DNA of 64,000 bases from positions 1,612,001-1,676,000 of the forward strand of contig NZ_JBGCUS010000001.1 in NCBI RefSeq assembly GCF_041415945.1, given 5' to 3'. The position numbers were made by a program, and so were the translations under genes. This DNA comes from Ancylobacter sp. IITR112 (lineage in GTDB: Bacteria; Pseudomonadota; Alphaproteobacteria; Rhizobiales; Xanthobacteraceae). Of this stretch, positions 1 to 7,291 are shown one piece after another (the first letter of the stretch is position 1; each line of letters begins with the position of its first letter). A model generated the notes under the pieces. The model saw only the letters and a program-made list of their open reading frames with translations. It was not told where the DNA came from and did no database searches.

Positions 1-602
1 AGGCCGTTCGCCACCGCAATCAGGATCGGCCGCGCGCCCTCATTCACGCTGTTGAACTCTTCCGCCTGCACGCGGGCCGACCCCAGAATCTGCCCCAGCT
101 GCGTGAGAGCCCCGGAGGCCGCGCTAGCAGAGGTGCCCGCCACGCGCAGCGCCACCGCCACGCCGTCGCTGAATTGCAGGAGGTCGTCCTGGCTGGCGGC
201 AAGGTTGTCTGAGGCCTGTGCCGCCTTGCCGTAAAGGTCGGACAGAGCGCCGATCGGCGTCGCGTTGCGCTGGGCACTCTCGAAAAGCCGGTCGAGCGTC
301 TCGGCTTGAGCCCGCCCGGTCACGCCCGCCACGGCAAGGCTGTTCTTCGCGCTGGTCCACGCATCCGCATAGGCCAGAACCTCGCGAACGGACAGTGCCG
401 CCCCGATCCCTGACAGCGGCGCGATCAGCCCCTTGGCCACATTGCGGCCAATGCCGTCGAGCCGACGGTTCATCTGGAAAAAGCGGTTTTCGATGGCACG
501 GGCTTGACGGTTTGTGACACCATTCATGCGCTGCAGTTCGCGCTCGTAGGACTTCATGTCCGCGCTCATCTGCACAACGAGTTTTTCGAGGTCGGTCGCC
601 AT
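1..602 (-). CDS. Phage tail tape measure protein, N-terminal part
   Basis: An open frame runs from ATG at 602 to the window edge, giving 200 residues without a stop. It begins MATDLEKLVVQMSADMKSYE, a common opening for lambda/GTA-like tape measure proteins. A helical region with many Gln, Ala and Ser residues follows, including a stretch like the TIGR02675 tape-measure domain (ITP-like 'RNATPIGALSDLYGKAAQAS'). The protein sets tail length and lies in the tail lumen. It follows the two tail assembly chaperone genes, as expected, but a 330-bp insertion with an opposite-strand gene separates them. The C-terminal bulk is missing only because the window ends. Confidence 0.85.
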   Translation of the reverse strand, partial: MATDLEKLVVQMSADMKSYERELQRMNGVTNRQARAIENRFFQMNRRLDGIGRNVAKGLIAPLSGIGAALSVREVLAYADAWTSAKNSLAVAGVTGRAQAETLDRLFESAQRNATPIGALSDLYGKAAQASDNLAASQDDLLQFSDGVAVALRVAGTSASAASGALTQLGQILGSARVQAEEFNSVNEGARPILIAVANG

Positions 603-629
603 TATATTGGTCCCGTCGGGAGGCGCAAA

Positions 630-917
630 GTGAGCAGTTTGTTATTGCTGGTTGGAATAATTCAGATCCTTGGCGGGATACTGGTTTGGGCCATCGCCAA
701 GTCGGCAGTGCACGAAATACTTGGCTCCATATCGTTTGGCTTTGGAATACTATGCGTTCCGCTCGCCATGTTGATGAAGTACGTTGCCGACATCAGGGAT
801 ATCGCAAGAGAGGCGGCGCGGACGAAAGGTGAGAGCCGGAGTGTGCACATGTCGGATGCGCCGGTGCGTCCGCAGATCCCGCTTGATGACCCATCCGCCT
901 TGGCGCGGCGCCGATAG
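630..917 (+). CDS. Small two-helix membrane protein, candidate moron
   Basis: This 95-residue ORF lies on the strand opposite to the tail operon, in the gap between tape measure and tail chaperone. I chose GTG at 630 because GGGAGG sits a few bases upstream; the longer frame back to 504 overlaps tape measure coding sequence. Two hydrophobic helices lie at about residues 3-21 and 27-46, followed by a charged, basic and Pro-rich cytoplasmic tail ending in ALARRR. The DNA is visibly AT-richer than its neighbours. I do not recognise the family. Orientation, composition and membrane topology fit a lysogenic-conversion or superinfection-exclusion gene, but that is inference. Confidence 0.6.
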   Translation: MSSLLLLVGIIQILGGILVWAIAKSAVHEILGSISFGFGILCVPLAMLMKYVADIRDIAREAARTKGESRSVHMSDAPVRPQIPLDDPSALARRR

Positions 918-931
918 AGAGAACGCGCCAC

Positions 932-1096
932 TCAGTTCAGCCGCCGCGACCTGACCTTCTCCACCAGCGCCAGATGCTCTTCCGCCGTCGGCGCCGGCGG
1001 CTTGTCCTCGGCGCCGTGGGCTTTGGCATAGCCGGCCGCGCAAGCGGCGAGTTCCCACAGACTCATGTCGTCCACCTCACGCGGCGTGAATCCCAT
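932..1096 (-). CDS. Tail assembly chaperone, rcc01693/Phage_TAC_6-like
   Basis: A 54-residue protein beginning MGFTPREVDDMSLWELAACA. The TPREVDDMSLWEL core and following acidic helix are typical of the small GTA-type chaperone family (PF09550, TIGR02216). Its ATG shares the A of the upstream TGA (TGATG), so it is translationally coupled to the gp10-like gene. It would help load tape measure during tail assembly. The gene is short but well placed between that gene and tape measure. Confidence 0.8.
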   Translation of the reverse strand: MGFTPREVDDMSLWELAACAAGYAKAHGAEDKPPAPTAEEHLALVEKVRSRRLN

Positions 1097-1497
1097 CACC
1101 GCGCCAGTGCCGTAGAGCGCCGAGAAGACGAGGCGCGTTTCGCCTTCGTCGAGGTCTTCCCGGCCGCCCGTTCCCCCACCGCGTCGCGCGCCGCGCCGGT
1201 GAGGGCGGCGCCGAGGATCACGGTCGCCGGCAGCACGTTTTCCACCAGCGGGCGCTCGTCGACAAAGCGCCGCACGAGCACGAGGGCATCGGTCGGCGTC
1301 TTGCCGCCACCGATGAGGCCGAGAAGGATCGTCTCGCGGATATCATCCACCCGCCACGAGCCATCCACCAGCCGCGCATGGATTTGCGCCGGCCCCGCCT
1401 CGCACTTGGTCTGAAGGCTACGCAGCCCACCGATGGGGAGGCGGAAAGCGTGCTCGCCGTCGCCCCAGTCGAAACTCACCTTTGCCGAGCCGTCCAT
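1096..1497 (-). CDS. Tail protein of the GTA gp10 family
   Basis: A 133-residue protein starting MDGSAKVSFDWGDGEHAFRL. The N-terminal half (F.WGDGEHAFRLPIGGLRSLQ, then the region around residues 35-75 containing IRETILLGLIGG) matches the gene-transfer-agent gp10 family, PF11836. The C-terminus is Ala/Lys/Arg/Ser-rich. The ATG at 1497 shares the last base of the upstream tail-tube stop codon, which favours it over the longer frame from 1551. It probably acts with the next, TAC_6-like gene as a two-part tail assembly chaperone. No slippery heptamer was checked beyond the simple TGATG junction, so frameshift fusion is not claimed. Confidence 0.8.
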   Translation of the reverse strand: MDGSAKVSFDWGDGEHAFRLPIGGLRSLQTKCEAGPAQIHARLVDGSWRVDDIRETILLGLIGGGKTPTDALVLVRRFVDERPLVENVLPATVILGAALTGAARDAVGERAAGKTSTKAKRASSSRRSTALAR

Positions 1498-1931
1498 CAC
1501 GCGGCATCCGTCCACACGATGGCGCCATCGCTGGCCAGCGAGACCGAGCACGACACGAAGCCGCGCCCTTCCTTCGCAACGCCGAGATTGGTCATGATGA
1601 AAGCGCCCTGGAAGTGACCACCACCCTGCGCGCCCGGCAGATCGAGCGTGATGCGACAGTTGAAGGCCACGGCCGCCAGCATGCGATCACGCAGCGCACC
1701 CCACGAGATCGGGTCCATCGTACCTTCGCCGGTGATGCCGGCGGACAGCGTATCGACCACGCGGGCGACCCAGGCGGGGGCGTCGGGGTCAACGCAGTTC
1801 GGTTCGGTGGCCTCGACGGTGGAAGCCTCGAGCGTGAACTCGCGGGTGGTGTTGATCGAGCAGTTGAAGGCGAATTCTTCAGGGGCCTCGCCGTCACCGA
1901 ATTCGATAAGCAGTTTCTGCGTCTTGGCCAT
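1497..1931 (-). CDS. Major tail tube protein, TP901-1/Phage_tail_2 family
   Basis: A 144-residue protein that should form the tail tube. It begins MAKTQKLLIEFGDGEAPEEF and is rich in beta-prone segments. The central WGALRDRMLAAVAFNCRI and late GGGHFQGAFIMTNLGVAKEG segments resemble the major tail protein family TIGR02126. The size is normal. It lies directly downstream of the tail terminator gene (11 bp gap) and overlaps the next start, as in HK97/GTA tail modules. Confidence 0.8.
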   Translation of the reverse strand: MAKTQKLLIEFGDGEAPEEFAFNCSINTTREFTLEASTVEATEPNCVDPDAPAWVARVVDTLSAGITGEGTMDPISWGALRDRMLAAVAFNCRITLDLPGAQGGGHFQGAFIMTNLGVAKEGRGFVSCSVSLASDGAIVWTDAA

Positions 1932-1942
1932 TGGAAGGCTCC

Positions 1943-2344
1943 TCAGTCCGGCTGTGTGGTGAAAAGAAGCTCGATGCGGGCACGGCTCGTGATCCCGTCG
2001 CGTTCGCGGGAATAGGTCACGCTGCGCACCTCGACCCGGTCGCAGACATGGCCGAGGAGGGCGAAAGGCTGGTCGTGCAAGGCTTCGCGCAGGGCGCCCG
2101 CGATGCGCTTGACCTGCGGATAGCCGTCTTCCACCGACCAGACATCGATCTGCGCGAACACCTCTGAGGCGTCCCAGCAGGTTTCATCGATCGGCACCGT
2201 CTGGCCCGGCCCGATGGTGATGTAAGGCAGCACCGGGTTGCCCGGCGGCTGGTCGTAGACCCGCACGCCGGCCTCGGTGTCGAGCGCTTTCAGGCGGGCG
2301 ACGAGCGCGCCCTGCACGGCAAGGGTCGGATCGGTCACGTTCAT
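1943..2344 (-). CDS. DUF3168 tail completion/terminator protein
   Basis: A 133-residue protein starting MNVTDPTLAVQGALVARLKA. The motif VYDQPPGNPVLPYITIGPGQ followed by AQIDVWS and a final strand RIELLFTTQPD is characteristic of DUF3168 (PF11367). Members cap the tail tube or join head to tail. The ATG at 2344 overlaps the stop of the upstream HK97-gp10 gene by four bases; the longer frame to 2641 is a shadow of that gene. Confidence 0.85.
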   Translation of the reverse strand: MNVTDPTLAVQGALVARLKALDTEAGVRVYDQPPGNPVLPYITIGPGQTVPIDETCWDASEVFAQIDVWSVEDGYPQVKRIAGALREALHDQPFALLGHVCDRVEVRSVTYSRERDGITSRARIELLFTTQPD

Positions 2345-2817
2345 CCTCCCCTCGCGACTTTCCGGGCGGCCGAACGATTCGCCTTGCGAATGGCCGCTTT
2401 CGCTGCCCGGCGGTTGACCCGGAAGGCCGGGTAGAAGAATGGCTGCGCCCGCGTCCCGGGATGCTGTGAGCCGGCGAACAACCCGCCAATCACATGCGGT
2501 GCGGTGCCGAACTCCACCCACCGGGCATAGAAGGCTTCGCTGTTGCCGGCATAGACCGTGATCGTCAGTCCCTTGCCGAGCGAGGAGCGGGCCACCTTGC
2601 CGAGAGTGATGGAGCCGCGAGGCGGCGCCCCCCACGTCCACCCGATGCTGGCGCGCAGCGCGCCGTCATCTTCCGGCGCCAGGGAGCGCGCGAGGCGCAC
2701 GATCTCATCCGCCACGGCTTCCATCGCCGCGCGGATCTCGGCCTCCGCCACCTTGGGCAGGCGCTTGAGCTTCCGCTCCAGCTTCGCCAGCCCGAGGATC
2801 GTCGTGCGGCGCGCCAT
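2341..2817 (-). CDS. HK97 gp10-family head-tail protein
   Basis: A 158-residue protein with the HK97-gp10 pattern (PF04883): an N-terminal charged helix, the APEDDGALRASI segment, then FYARWVEFGTAPH around residues 95-107 and PFFYPAFR near the C-terminus. The C-terminal tail is strongly basic. It acts at the head-tail interface or tail completion. It sits between head closure and DUF3168 genes with ATGA-type overlaps on both sides. Confidence 0.85.
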   Translation of the reverse strand: MARRTTILGLAKLERKLKRLPKVAEAEIRAAMEAVADEIVRLARSLAPEDDGALRASIGWTWGAPPRGSITLGKVARSSLGKGLTITVYAGNSEAFYARWVEFGTAPHVIGGLFAGSQHPGTRAQPFFYPAFRVNRRAAKAAIRKANRSAARKVARGG

Positions 2818-3173
2818 CAGCCCGGCTCACCCTGCGTGACAAGGATGTCCAGCCACAGCCCCAGCGCGTCCGGGTCGGTCGGCGGCGCGGTGATGGCAAA
2901 CACCCGCGAGGCGTCCCGCGCGTCCACCACGCGCCAGTCGCTCGCCACCTCCCGCGTCTGGCTGCTCTGGCGCACCGTCAGCACATAGGGCTGCACACCC
3001 TGCAGGCGCGAAGCCATCACCTGCTCGCCGCCCCGCAGCGGCCTCAAGCCGGCGGCGACGGTGAAGCGGGTGACCCAGGCCCCGCGCGTGTTGCCATAGC
3101 CATCATCGACCACGGTGCGCGACTGGAAATGCACCCGCTCCCGCAGGCGCCCGGCACCCGTCTGCCGGCTCAT
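2817..3173 (-). CDS. Phage head closure protein, SPP1 gp16-like
   Basis: A 118-residue protein starting MSRQTGAGRLRERVHFQSRT. The opening AGRLRERVHFQ plus the VVDDGYGNTRGAW segment is the hallmark of Phage_H_T_join (PF05521/TIGR01563). It closes the capsid after packaging and gives the tail a docking site. Length is typical. The start overlaps the connector stop by four bases. Confidence 0.88.
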   Translation of the reverse strand: MSRQTGAGRLRERVHFQSRTVVDDGYGNTRGAWVTRFTVAAGLRPLRGGEQVMASRLQGVQPYVLTVRQSSQTREVASDWRVVDARDASRVFAITAPPTDPDALGLWLDILVTQGEPG

Positions 3174-3718
3174 CCGAGCACCCGATAGGGGCCGAGCAGA
3201 CGCCGCACGCTGAAGGGAACCTCAAAGCGCTGTGCGTCGGTGCCTTCCTCTCGGTTGTTGAACCACTCGGCGACCATCATGCGGATGGCGAGGCGGAAAA
3301 CCTCAGGCACCTCGGCGTCTTCATAGCCGGCGGAATAGGTGACGCTGACGGCGTCCGGCCGGCAGGCCGTCGCGGGACATGATCCGGTCGGCACGAGGAT
3401 CGTGCCAGCGACGACATAGCCGGCCTCGGGAAGCGTCGTCTGCTCCCCGGCCGGATCGCGATACTTCACGGCGGTGACGGCACGCACCGGCCCATAGGGC
3501 AGGCGGACCTGCCGTGGGAACCCCGGCAGGTCGAGCCGCAATGTCTGCCGGGAAATCGACCGGCCGTAAATGTTCGGGGGGCCGTCAATATGGGCCTGTG
3601 CTGCGGCAATCAGCGCCCTGATAGTGTCGTCTTCGTCCCCGTGATCGACATGCAGCCACTCGCGCGCCTCCGCCAACGACACCAGCGGCGAAAGGTCCCC
3701 GATGCGGGTGATGATCAC
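3170..3718 (-). CDS. Head-tail connector protein, gp6-like
   Basis: A 182-residue protein with the N-terminal LAEAREWLHVDHGDEDDTIR helix pair that defines the HK97 gp6/Phage_connect_1 family (PF05135, TIGR02215). The rest is the usual longer C-terminal beta domain of alphaproteobacterial members. It should form the connector ring under the portal. The start codon is GTG at 3718, overlapping the upstream TGA as GTGA. Confidence 0.85.
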   Translation of the reverse strand: MIITRIGDLSPLVSLAEAREWLHVDHGDEDDTIRALIAAAQAHIDGPPNIYGRSISRQTLRLDLPGFPRQVRLPYGPVRAVTAVKYRDPAGEQTTLPEAGYVVAGTILVPTGSCPATACRPDAVSVTYSAGYEDAEVPEVFRLAIRMMVAEWFNNREEGTDAQRFEVPFSVRRLLGPYRVLG

Positions 3719-3933
3719 GCCCGCACCCGCTTGTTGCGCGGCGCCGCACCTTCGGCCTTGTTTTGCAAGGGGGCCTCGGCCTTGGCCTCGCGCTCACCAT
3801 CTTCCGGCGGCGTCAGCACGCCGGCGCGGACCAGATGGGCCACTTCATTCGCCTCGGCCGTCCGCGTCTCGCCGCGCTCATAGAGCCGCTCGGCCATGTG
3901 CCGGCGGGCAACCGTGTAAGTGAGCTTCGCCAT
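3715..3933 (-). CDS. Small phage protein between capsid and connector
   Basis: A 72-residue, charged, Ala/Glu/Arg-rich protein (MAKLTYTVARRHMAERLYER...). It has a possible amphipathic helix in its first 35 residues and a low-complexity C-terminus. Similar short ORFs occur at this position in HK97-like phages, but I do not recognise a named family. Its stop overlaps the GTG of the connector gene, so it belongs to the operon. Function unknown; a head accessory role is possible. Confidence 0.7.
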   Translation of the reverse strand: MAKLTYTVARRHMAERLYERGETRTAEANEVAHLVRAGVLTPPEDGEREAKAEAPLQNKAEGAAPRNKRVRA

Positions 3934-3990
3934 GGGCCTCTCCTGAAGGATGAACGGGGGCGGCCTGCGCCGCCTCCGTTGCTATTGAGA

Positions 3991-5286
3991 TCAGGGCGCA
4001 GTGGGGGTCGGCAGATCGCCGTAAATGAAGGCTTCCGGGCGATACACCGCCAGCGCCAGCCGCTCCTCGCCGAGCACGGTCACCAGATTCTTGGTGAAGT
4101 CGTCATTCTCGAAACCGACTTCAACGCGCGCGTCCCAGCGGTCGAAGACCTGGGCACCGAGCCGGAAGGCGCCGGTCAGGAAGTCGCCCTGCGCCATGGC
4201 CTGGGTGGCGACGACAGGCAGGTTCCAGAGAGTGGGCGCCAGCGTGCCCTGCGGATTGCCGACGATGTAGCGGCCGAGCGTGTCTTTGGTGAGCTCGATC
4301 GCGGCCCAGTCGATAGGGTGGAGCACATGGCCCGTGGCGGGATATTCGGCCAGCGCCGCCTGCAGCATGGCAAGGCGAAGCGTGTCGATCGCCGTCTCAC
4401 CATCCGGCGCGAAGGGCGCCGAATATGCCGAGGCCTGCGGAACGATGCCGTGCAGGTTCTGGCCCGTTCCGTCGCCGTTCAGAAGCTGCGCCTCTTCCTT
4501 GTAGGCGAGACCGTAGAGCAGGCGCTGATCGATGATCGAGCGCAACTGCGAGAAGTCGTCGAGGATCTGGCGCGACGCCTTCATCCAGTGCGCGATGACC
4601 TTTGCGCTGGTGGTGACGAGGCCGAACTTCAGGTCGGACGACGGCTTAGCCGCGCCCTCCGCAACCGGCGCCGCATTGTTCGTGAAGCCCGTCTCCTTGA
4701 CGTACTCCAGCGAGGAGCCGTCCATCCGGCCGGGGGTGATCAGGTCGCGAACGGTGAGGCGGCGCTGGGGAAGTTCGAGAATGCCGGGCAGTCGGGTCGT
4801 CTGCACGCCGGCCCCCGCCGAACCCGCGGCGTTCGAAGTGGCAGAGGTGATCGTGGCCTTGATCCGCATGTCGGCGCGCCGGCCGCCGGAGGGCGCGGAG
4901 GCAAGGCTCTTCACGCCCTCCTGTTCGATGAACTGCTCACCGATCGACTTCTCGGCGGCGGGGCGCGTGTCGCCCTGCGCGAGCTTCTGCTCGATCTGGG
5001 CCACCTGCTCGCCCAGCGTGTTCATCTTGATCAGGGCCTCGTCGGCCTTCTCCTTCAGCGAAGCGCTGGCCGTCTCGCCGGCCTTGGCCTTACCGAGGGC
5101 TTCCTCTGCGATCGCCTTGACGGCGTCGACCGAGGTCTTGAAGGCCGCCTTCACCTCATCCGCCAGCTGGGCTGCCGTCTTGTTGCCCTGATCGTTCGGC
5201 GGGTCGAAGCAGATGATGGGGGCGCCACGCCACAGGGCTGCGCCGAGGCGGGCCACGGAGCCCGCACCGCGAAGGGTAGTCGTCAT
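3991..5286 (-). CDS. Major capsid protein, HK97 family
   Basis: A 431-residue protein. The first ~110 residues are charged and helical (TAAQLADEVKAAFKTSVDAV onward), consistent with a delta/scaffolding domain removed by the prohead protease. The capsid fold follows: an E-loop region with QTTRLPGILELPQRR, the ETGFTNNAAPVAEGAAKP segment, KASRQILDDF, and AYKEEAQLLNGDGTGQNLHG, all diagnostic of PF05065. Length is typical for members that carry their own scaffold. It lies 29 bp downstream of the protease gene. Confidence 0.95.
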   Translation of the reverse strand: MTTTLRGAGSVARLGAALWRGAPIICFDPPNDQGNKTAAQLADEVKAAFKTSVDAVKAIAEEALGKAKAGETASASLKEKADEALIKMNTLGEQVAQIEQKLAQGDTRPAAEKSIGEQFIEQEGVKSLASAPSGGRRADMRIKATITSATSNAAGSAGAGVQTTRLPGILELPQRRLTVRDLITPGRMDGSSLEYVKETGFTNNAAPVAEGAAKPSSDLKFGLVTTSAKVIAHWMKASRQILDDFSQLRSIIDQRLLYGLAYKEEAQLLNGDGTGQNLHGIVPQASAYSAPFAPDGETAIDTLRLAMLQAALAEYPATGHVLHPIDWAAIELTKDTLGRYIVGNPQGTLAPTLWNLPVVATQAMAQGDFLTGAFRLGAQVFDRWDARVEVGFENDDFTKNLVTVLGEERLALAVYRPEAFIYGDLPTPTAP

Positions 5287-5315
5287 GATGATATCCTCAG
5301 GGGAGGTGGTCGGGG

Positions 5316-6008
5316 TCAGCCGCCCAGAAGCGCCTTCAGGAAGGCGGCCGGTTCATTCGCCTTCTCGCCCTCGGACTCGCTCCGAATGGCCTTCGCATAG
5401 CCGACAGAGGCGATCTGTACGGCCATGGCCTTCGGGACCCCTGCATCACGCAGGATGTCCTCGAATTCCTTGATCGGCATGGGGTCGCCATCGCGCAGTC
5501 GCCGGGCGAAATCCTCCATGCGGTCGGCGGACTTCACCGACTCCACCCGCGCGCGGCGGTTGGCCGGGAACGACACGAGACTGATCTCGTGCAGATACAG
5601 CTTCTTCAGCAGGCGCACGGCGCCGTCCTGATCGGTATCTTCCTCGCGATAACCGATGGACAGGCCGCCAATGGCCGATGCCTTCAGCAGCGCGTGCGCC
5701 TCGCGCGCCTTCTCGACATCGAGCACAAGCCGGCCCTTGCCCCACAGCCCCTTGGCGTCCTCGGCGAGGTCTTCCCACACGCCGATGGGCTGGTACGGGT
5801 CATGCTGCCACAGCATCAGGACGTTGGAGCCCTCGCGCTTGTGGCGGGCCAGGCTCTCGACAAAGGCGCCCGGCATGACCTTTTCGCCATAGCTGTCGAC
5901 ATTGCCGAACACCGAGCCATAGCCCTCGAAGGTGCCGTCATCGCCGAGCGCCTTGACCTGCAGCGCGAAGCTCTTGGTCCTATGCTGGCCTGAGTCCTTG
6001 ATCTTCAT
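5316..6008 (-). CDS. HK97 family prohead protease
   Basis: A 230-residue serine protease of family S78 (PF04586) that processes the capsid delta domain during maturation. Visible landmarks are the FEGYGSVFGNVDSYGEKVMP opening, LWQHDP with His69, GLSIGY with Ser117 and LHEISLVSFPAN with Glu141, which together fit the catalytic residues. The C-terminal ~60 residues are charged and may be a self-cleaved tail. The start overlaps the portal stop by four bases. Confidence 0.93.
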   Translation of the reverse strand: MKIKDSGQHRTKSFALQVKALGDDGTFEGYGSVFGNVDSYGEKVMPGAFVESLARHKREGSNVLMLWQHDPYQPIGVWEDLAEDAKGLWGKGRLVLDVEKAREAHALLKASAIGGLSIGYREEDTDQDGAVRLLKKLYLHEISLVSFPANRRARVESVKSADRMEDFARRLRDGDPMPIKEFEDILRDAGVPKAMAVQIASVGYAKAIRSESEGEKANEPAAFLKALLGG

Positions 6009-7291
6009 TCCGGGTCCTCCCGCGGCGGCCGGTCCTCGTCGTCCATCGGTGGCCCACCGTTGTCGCCGATGCCGCGCGCCTCGGTGATGGGTATGTTCTG
6101 GGCCTGCATGCGCGGCACGTCGCCACCTTCCACCGGCGGCAGGCCTTCCAGCCGACGCACATAGTTGATGGTGAACACGCCGGCGTTCAGCATCGCGACG
6201 TAATAGGCGGCCCGCGCCTTCGAATCCCCGCGCAACAGGCTCTCGAAATTGAACCCGACCGTGATCCCGGCAGCGCGGTCAGCCGGTGTCAGCAGCTGCT
6301 TCTCGATCGCCGCCTCGATCCGCTTGGCGCGGCGCCGCAGCGCGAAGCGCTGGAAGCCGAGCGTCTGCTGCTCGATTCCCGTGCCCCAGCTTGTCGACTT
6401 CTCGGTGTGCCCGACCATGAAGGGCGGCACGCCGAAGAGCCGACACACTTCCTCGACCGAGCGCGCGCCGGATTGCAGCATCTGCGCATCGTCCGGCTTC
6501 ATCTGGATGGCTTCGGCCTTGACCCCGCCCTCGGCCACATAGGGCCGGCCGGCATTGGCCGCGCCCATGTATTTCTCGACGAGAATGTCGTTGGCGAGCG
6601 TGCGCTGCTCTTCCGTGAGCCACTCGGGGAAGACGAGTTGCACCGTCGGGCGCATGCCGTTCTTGAAGAAGCCGCCGGCCGATCGGTCGATAGCCTGCGC
6701 CAGGCCAAACACGTTCCGGCCGAAGCTCAGCGTGGACATGCCCCCGAGCGGTGAGCCACCGAAGCCGCGAATATGCAGCACCTCCGCCGCCGGCAGATCG
6801 AAGCTGCCGAATTCATCCGTCCAACGATACCAGAGGCCCCCGTTACGTTCGCGACGCACCGCGACGAGGTCGGGCATGACCGGGATCAGGGCGACGATGC
6901 GCGCTCCCGAGCGAACGATTCGCACATAGGCGTTACCCCAAAGCTCGAGGCTGACGCACACGAACTCCCAGAAGTCGACGGCGGTCTGGTCGGCATTGGG
7001 GCTGTCATGCAGCAGGCGGTACAGTGGGTGATCGGGCGCCTCATCCGCCACCCCGGAGGCGCTGCCGCGATAGACCAGGAACTGCAGCGAGGCTACGGTG
7101 CCGGCCAGCAGGTTGACGCAGGCCCACGCCGTCGACAGGGCCAGCGTACCGCGCCAGGTCACCACCTCGTCGGAAAAGCCCGTGTGCCCGGACGGATACC
7201 ACCCGTCCGGCCGCAGCGTCGTCATCAGCCGCGTCACCTCGGACTTGCGAGCGAGCCCCACGGCGCCGAGCATCTTCGTCATCATGCTCAT
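6005..7291 (-). CDS. Phage portal protein, HK97 type
   Basis: A 428-residue portal protein (PF04860) forming the DNA entry ring. Diagnostic parts include TALSTAWACVNLLAGTVASL, PLYRLLHDSPNADQTAVDFW, LHIRGFGGSPLGGMSTL, and the late RLFGVPPFMVGHTEKSTSWG with the IEQQTLGFQ clip. The C-terminal region is Pro/Asp/Arg-rich. ATG at 7291 (MSMMTKML) overlaps the terminase stop as ATGA; the longer frame to 7357 overlaps terminase coding sequence and is not used. Confidence 0.94.
   Translation of the reverse strand: MSMMTKMLGAVGLARKSEVTRLMTTLRPDGWYPSGHTGFSDEVVTWRGTLALSTAWACVNLLAGTVASLQFLVYRGSASGVADEAPDHPLYRLLHDSPNADQTAVDFWEFVCVSLELWGNAYVRIVRSGARIVALIPVMPDLVAVRRERNGGLWYRWTDEFGSFDLPAAEVLHIRGFGGSPLGGMSTLSFGRNVFGLAQAIDRSAGGFFKNGMRPTVQLVFPEWLTEEQRTLANDILVEKYMGAANAGRPYVAEGGVKAEAIQMKPDDAQMLQSGARSVEEVCRLFGVPPFMVGHTEKSTSWGTGIEQQTLGFQRFALRRRAKRIEAAIEKQLLTPADRAAGITVGFNFESLLRGDSKARAAYYVAMLNAGVFTINYVRRLEGLPPVEGGDVPRMQAQNIPITEARGIGDNGGPPMDDEDRPPREDPE

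Noticed and set aside
3763..5400. Plus-strand 545-codon open frame
   Set aside because: Antisense to the major capsid gene, which has unmistakable HK97 motifs.
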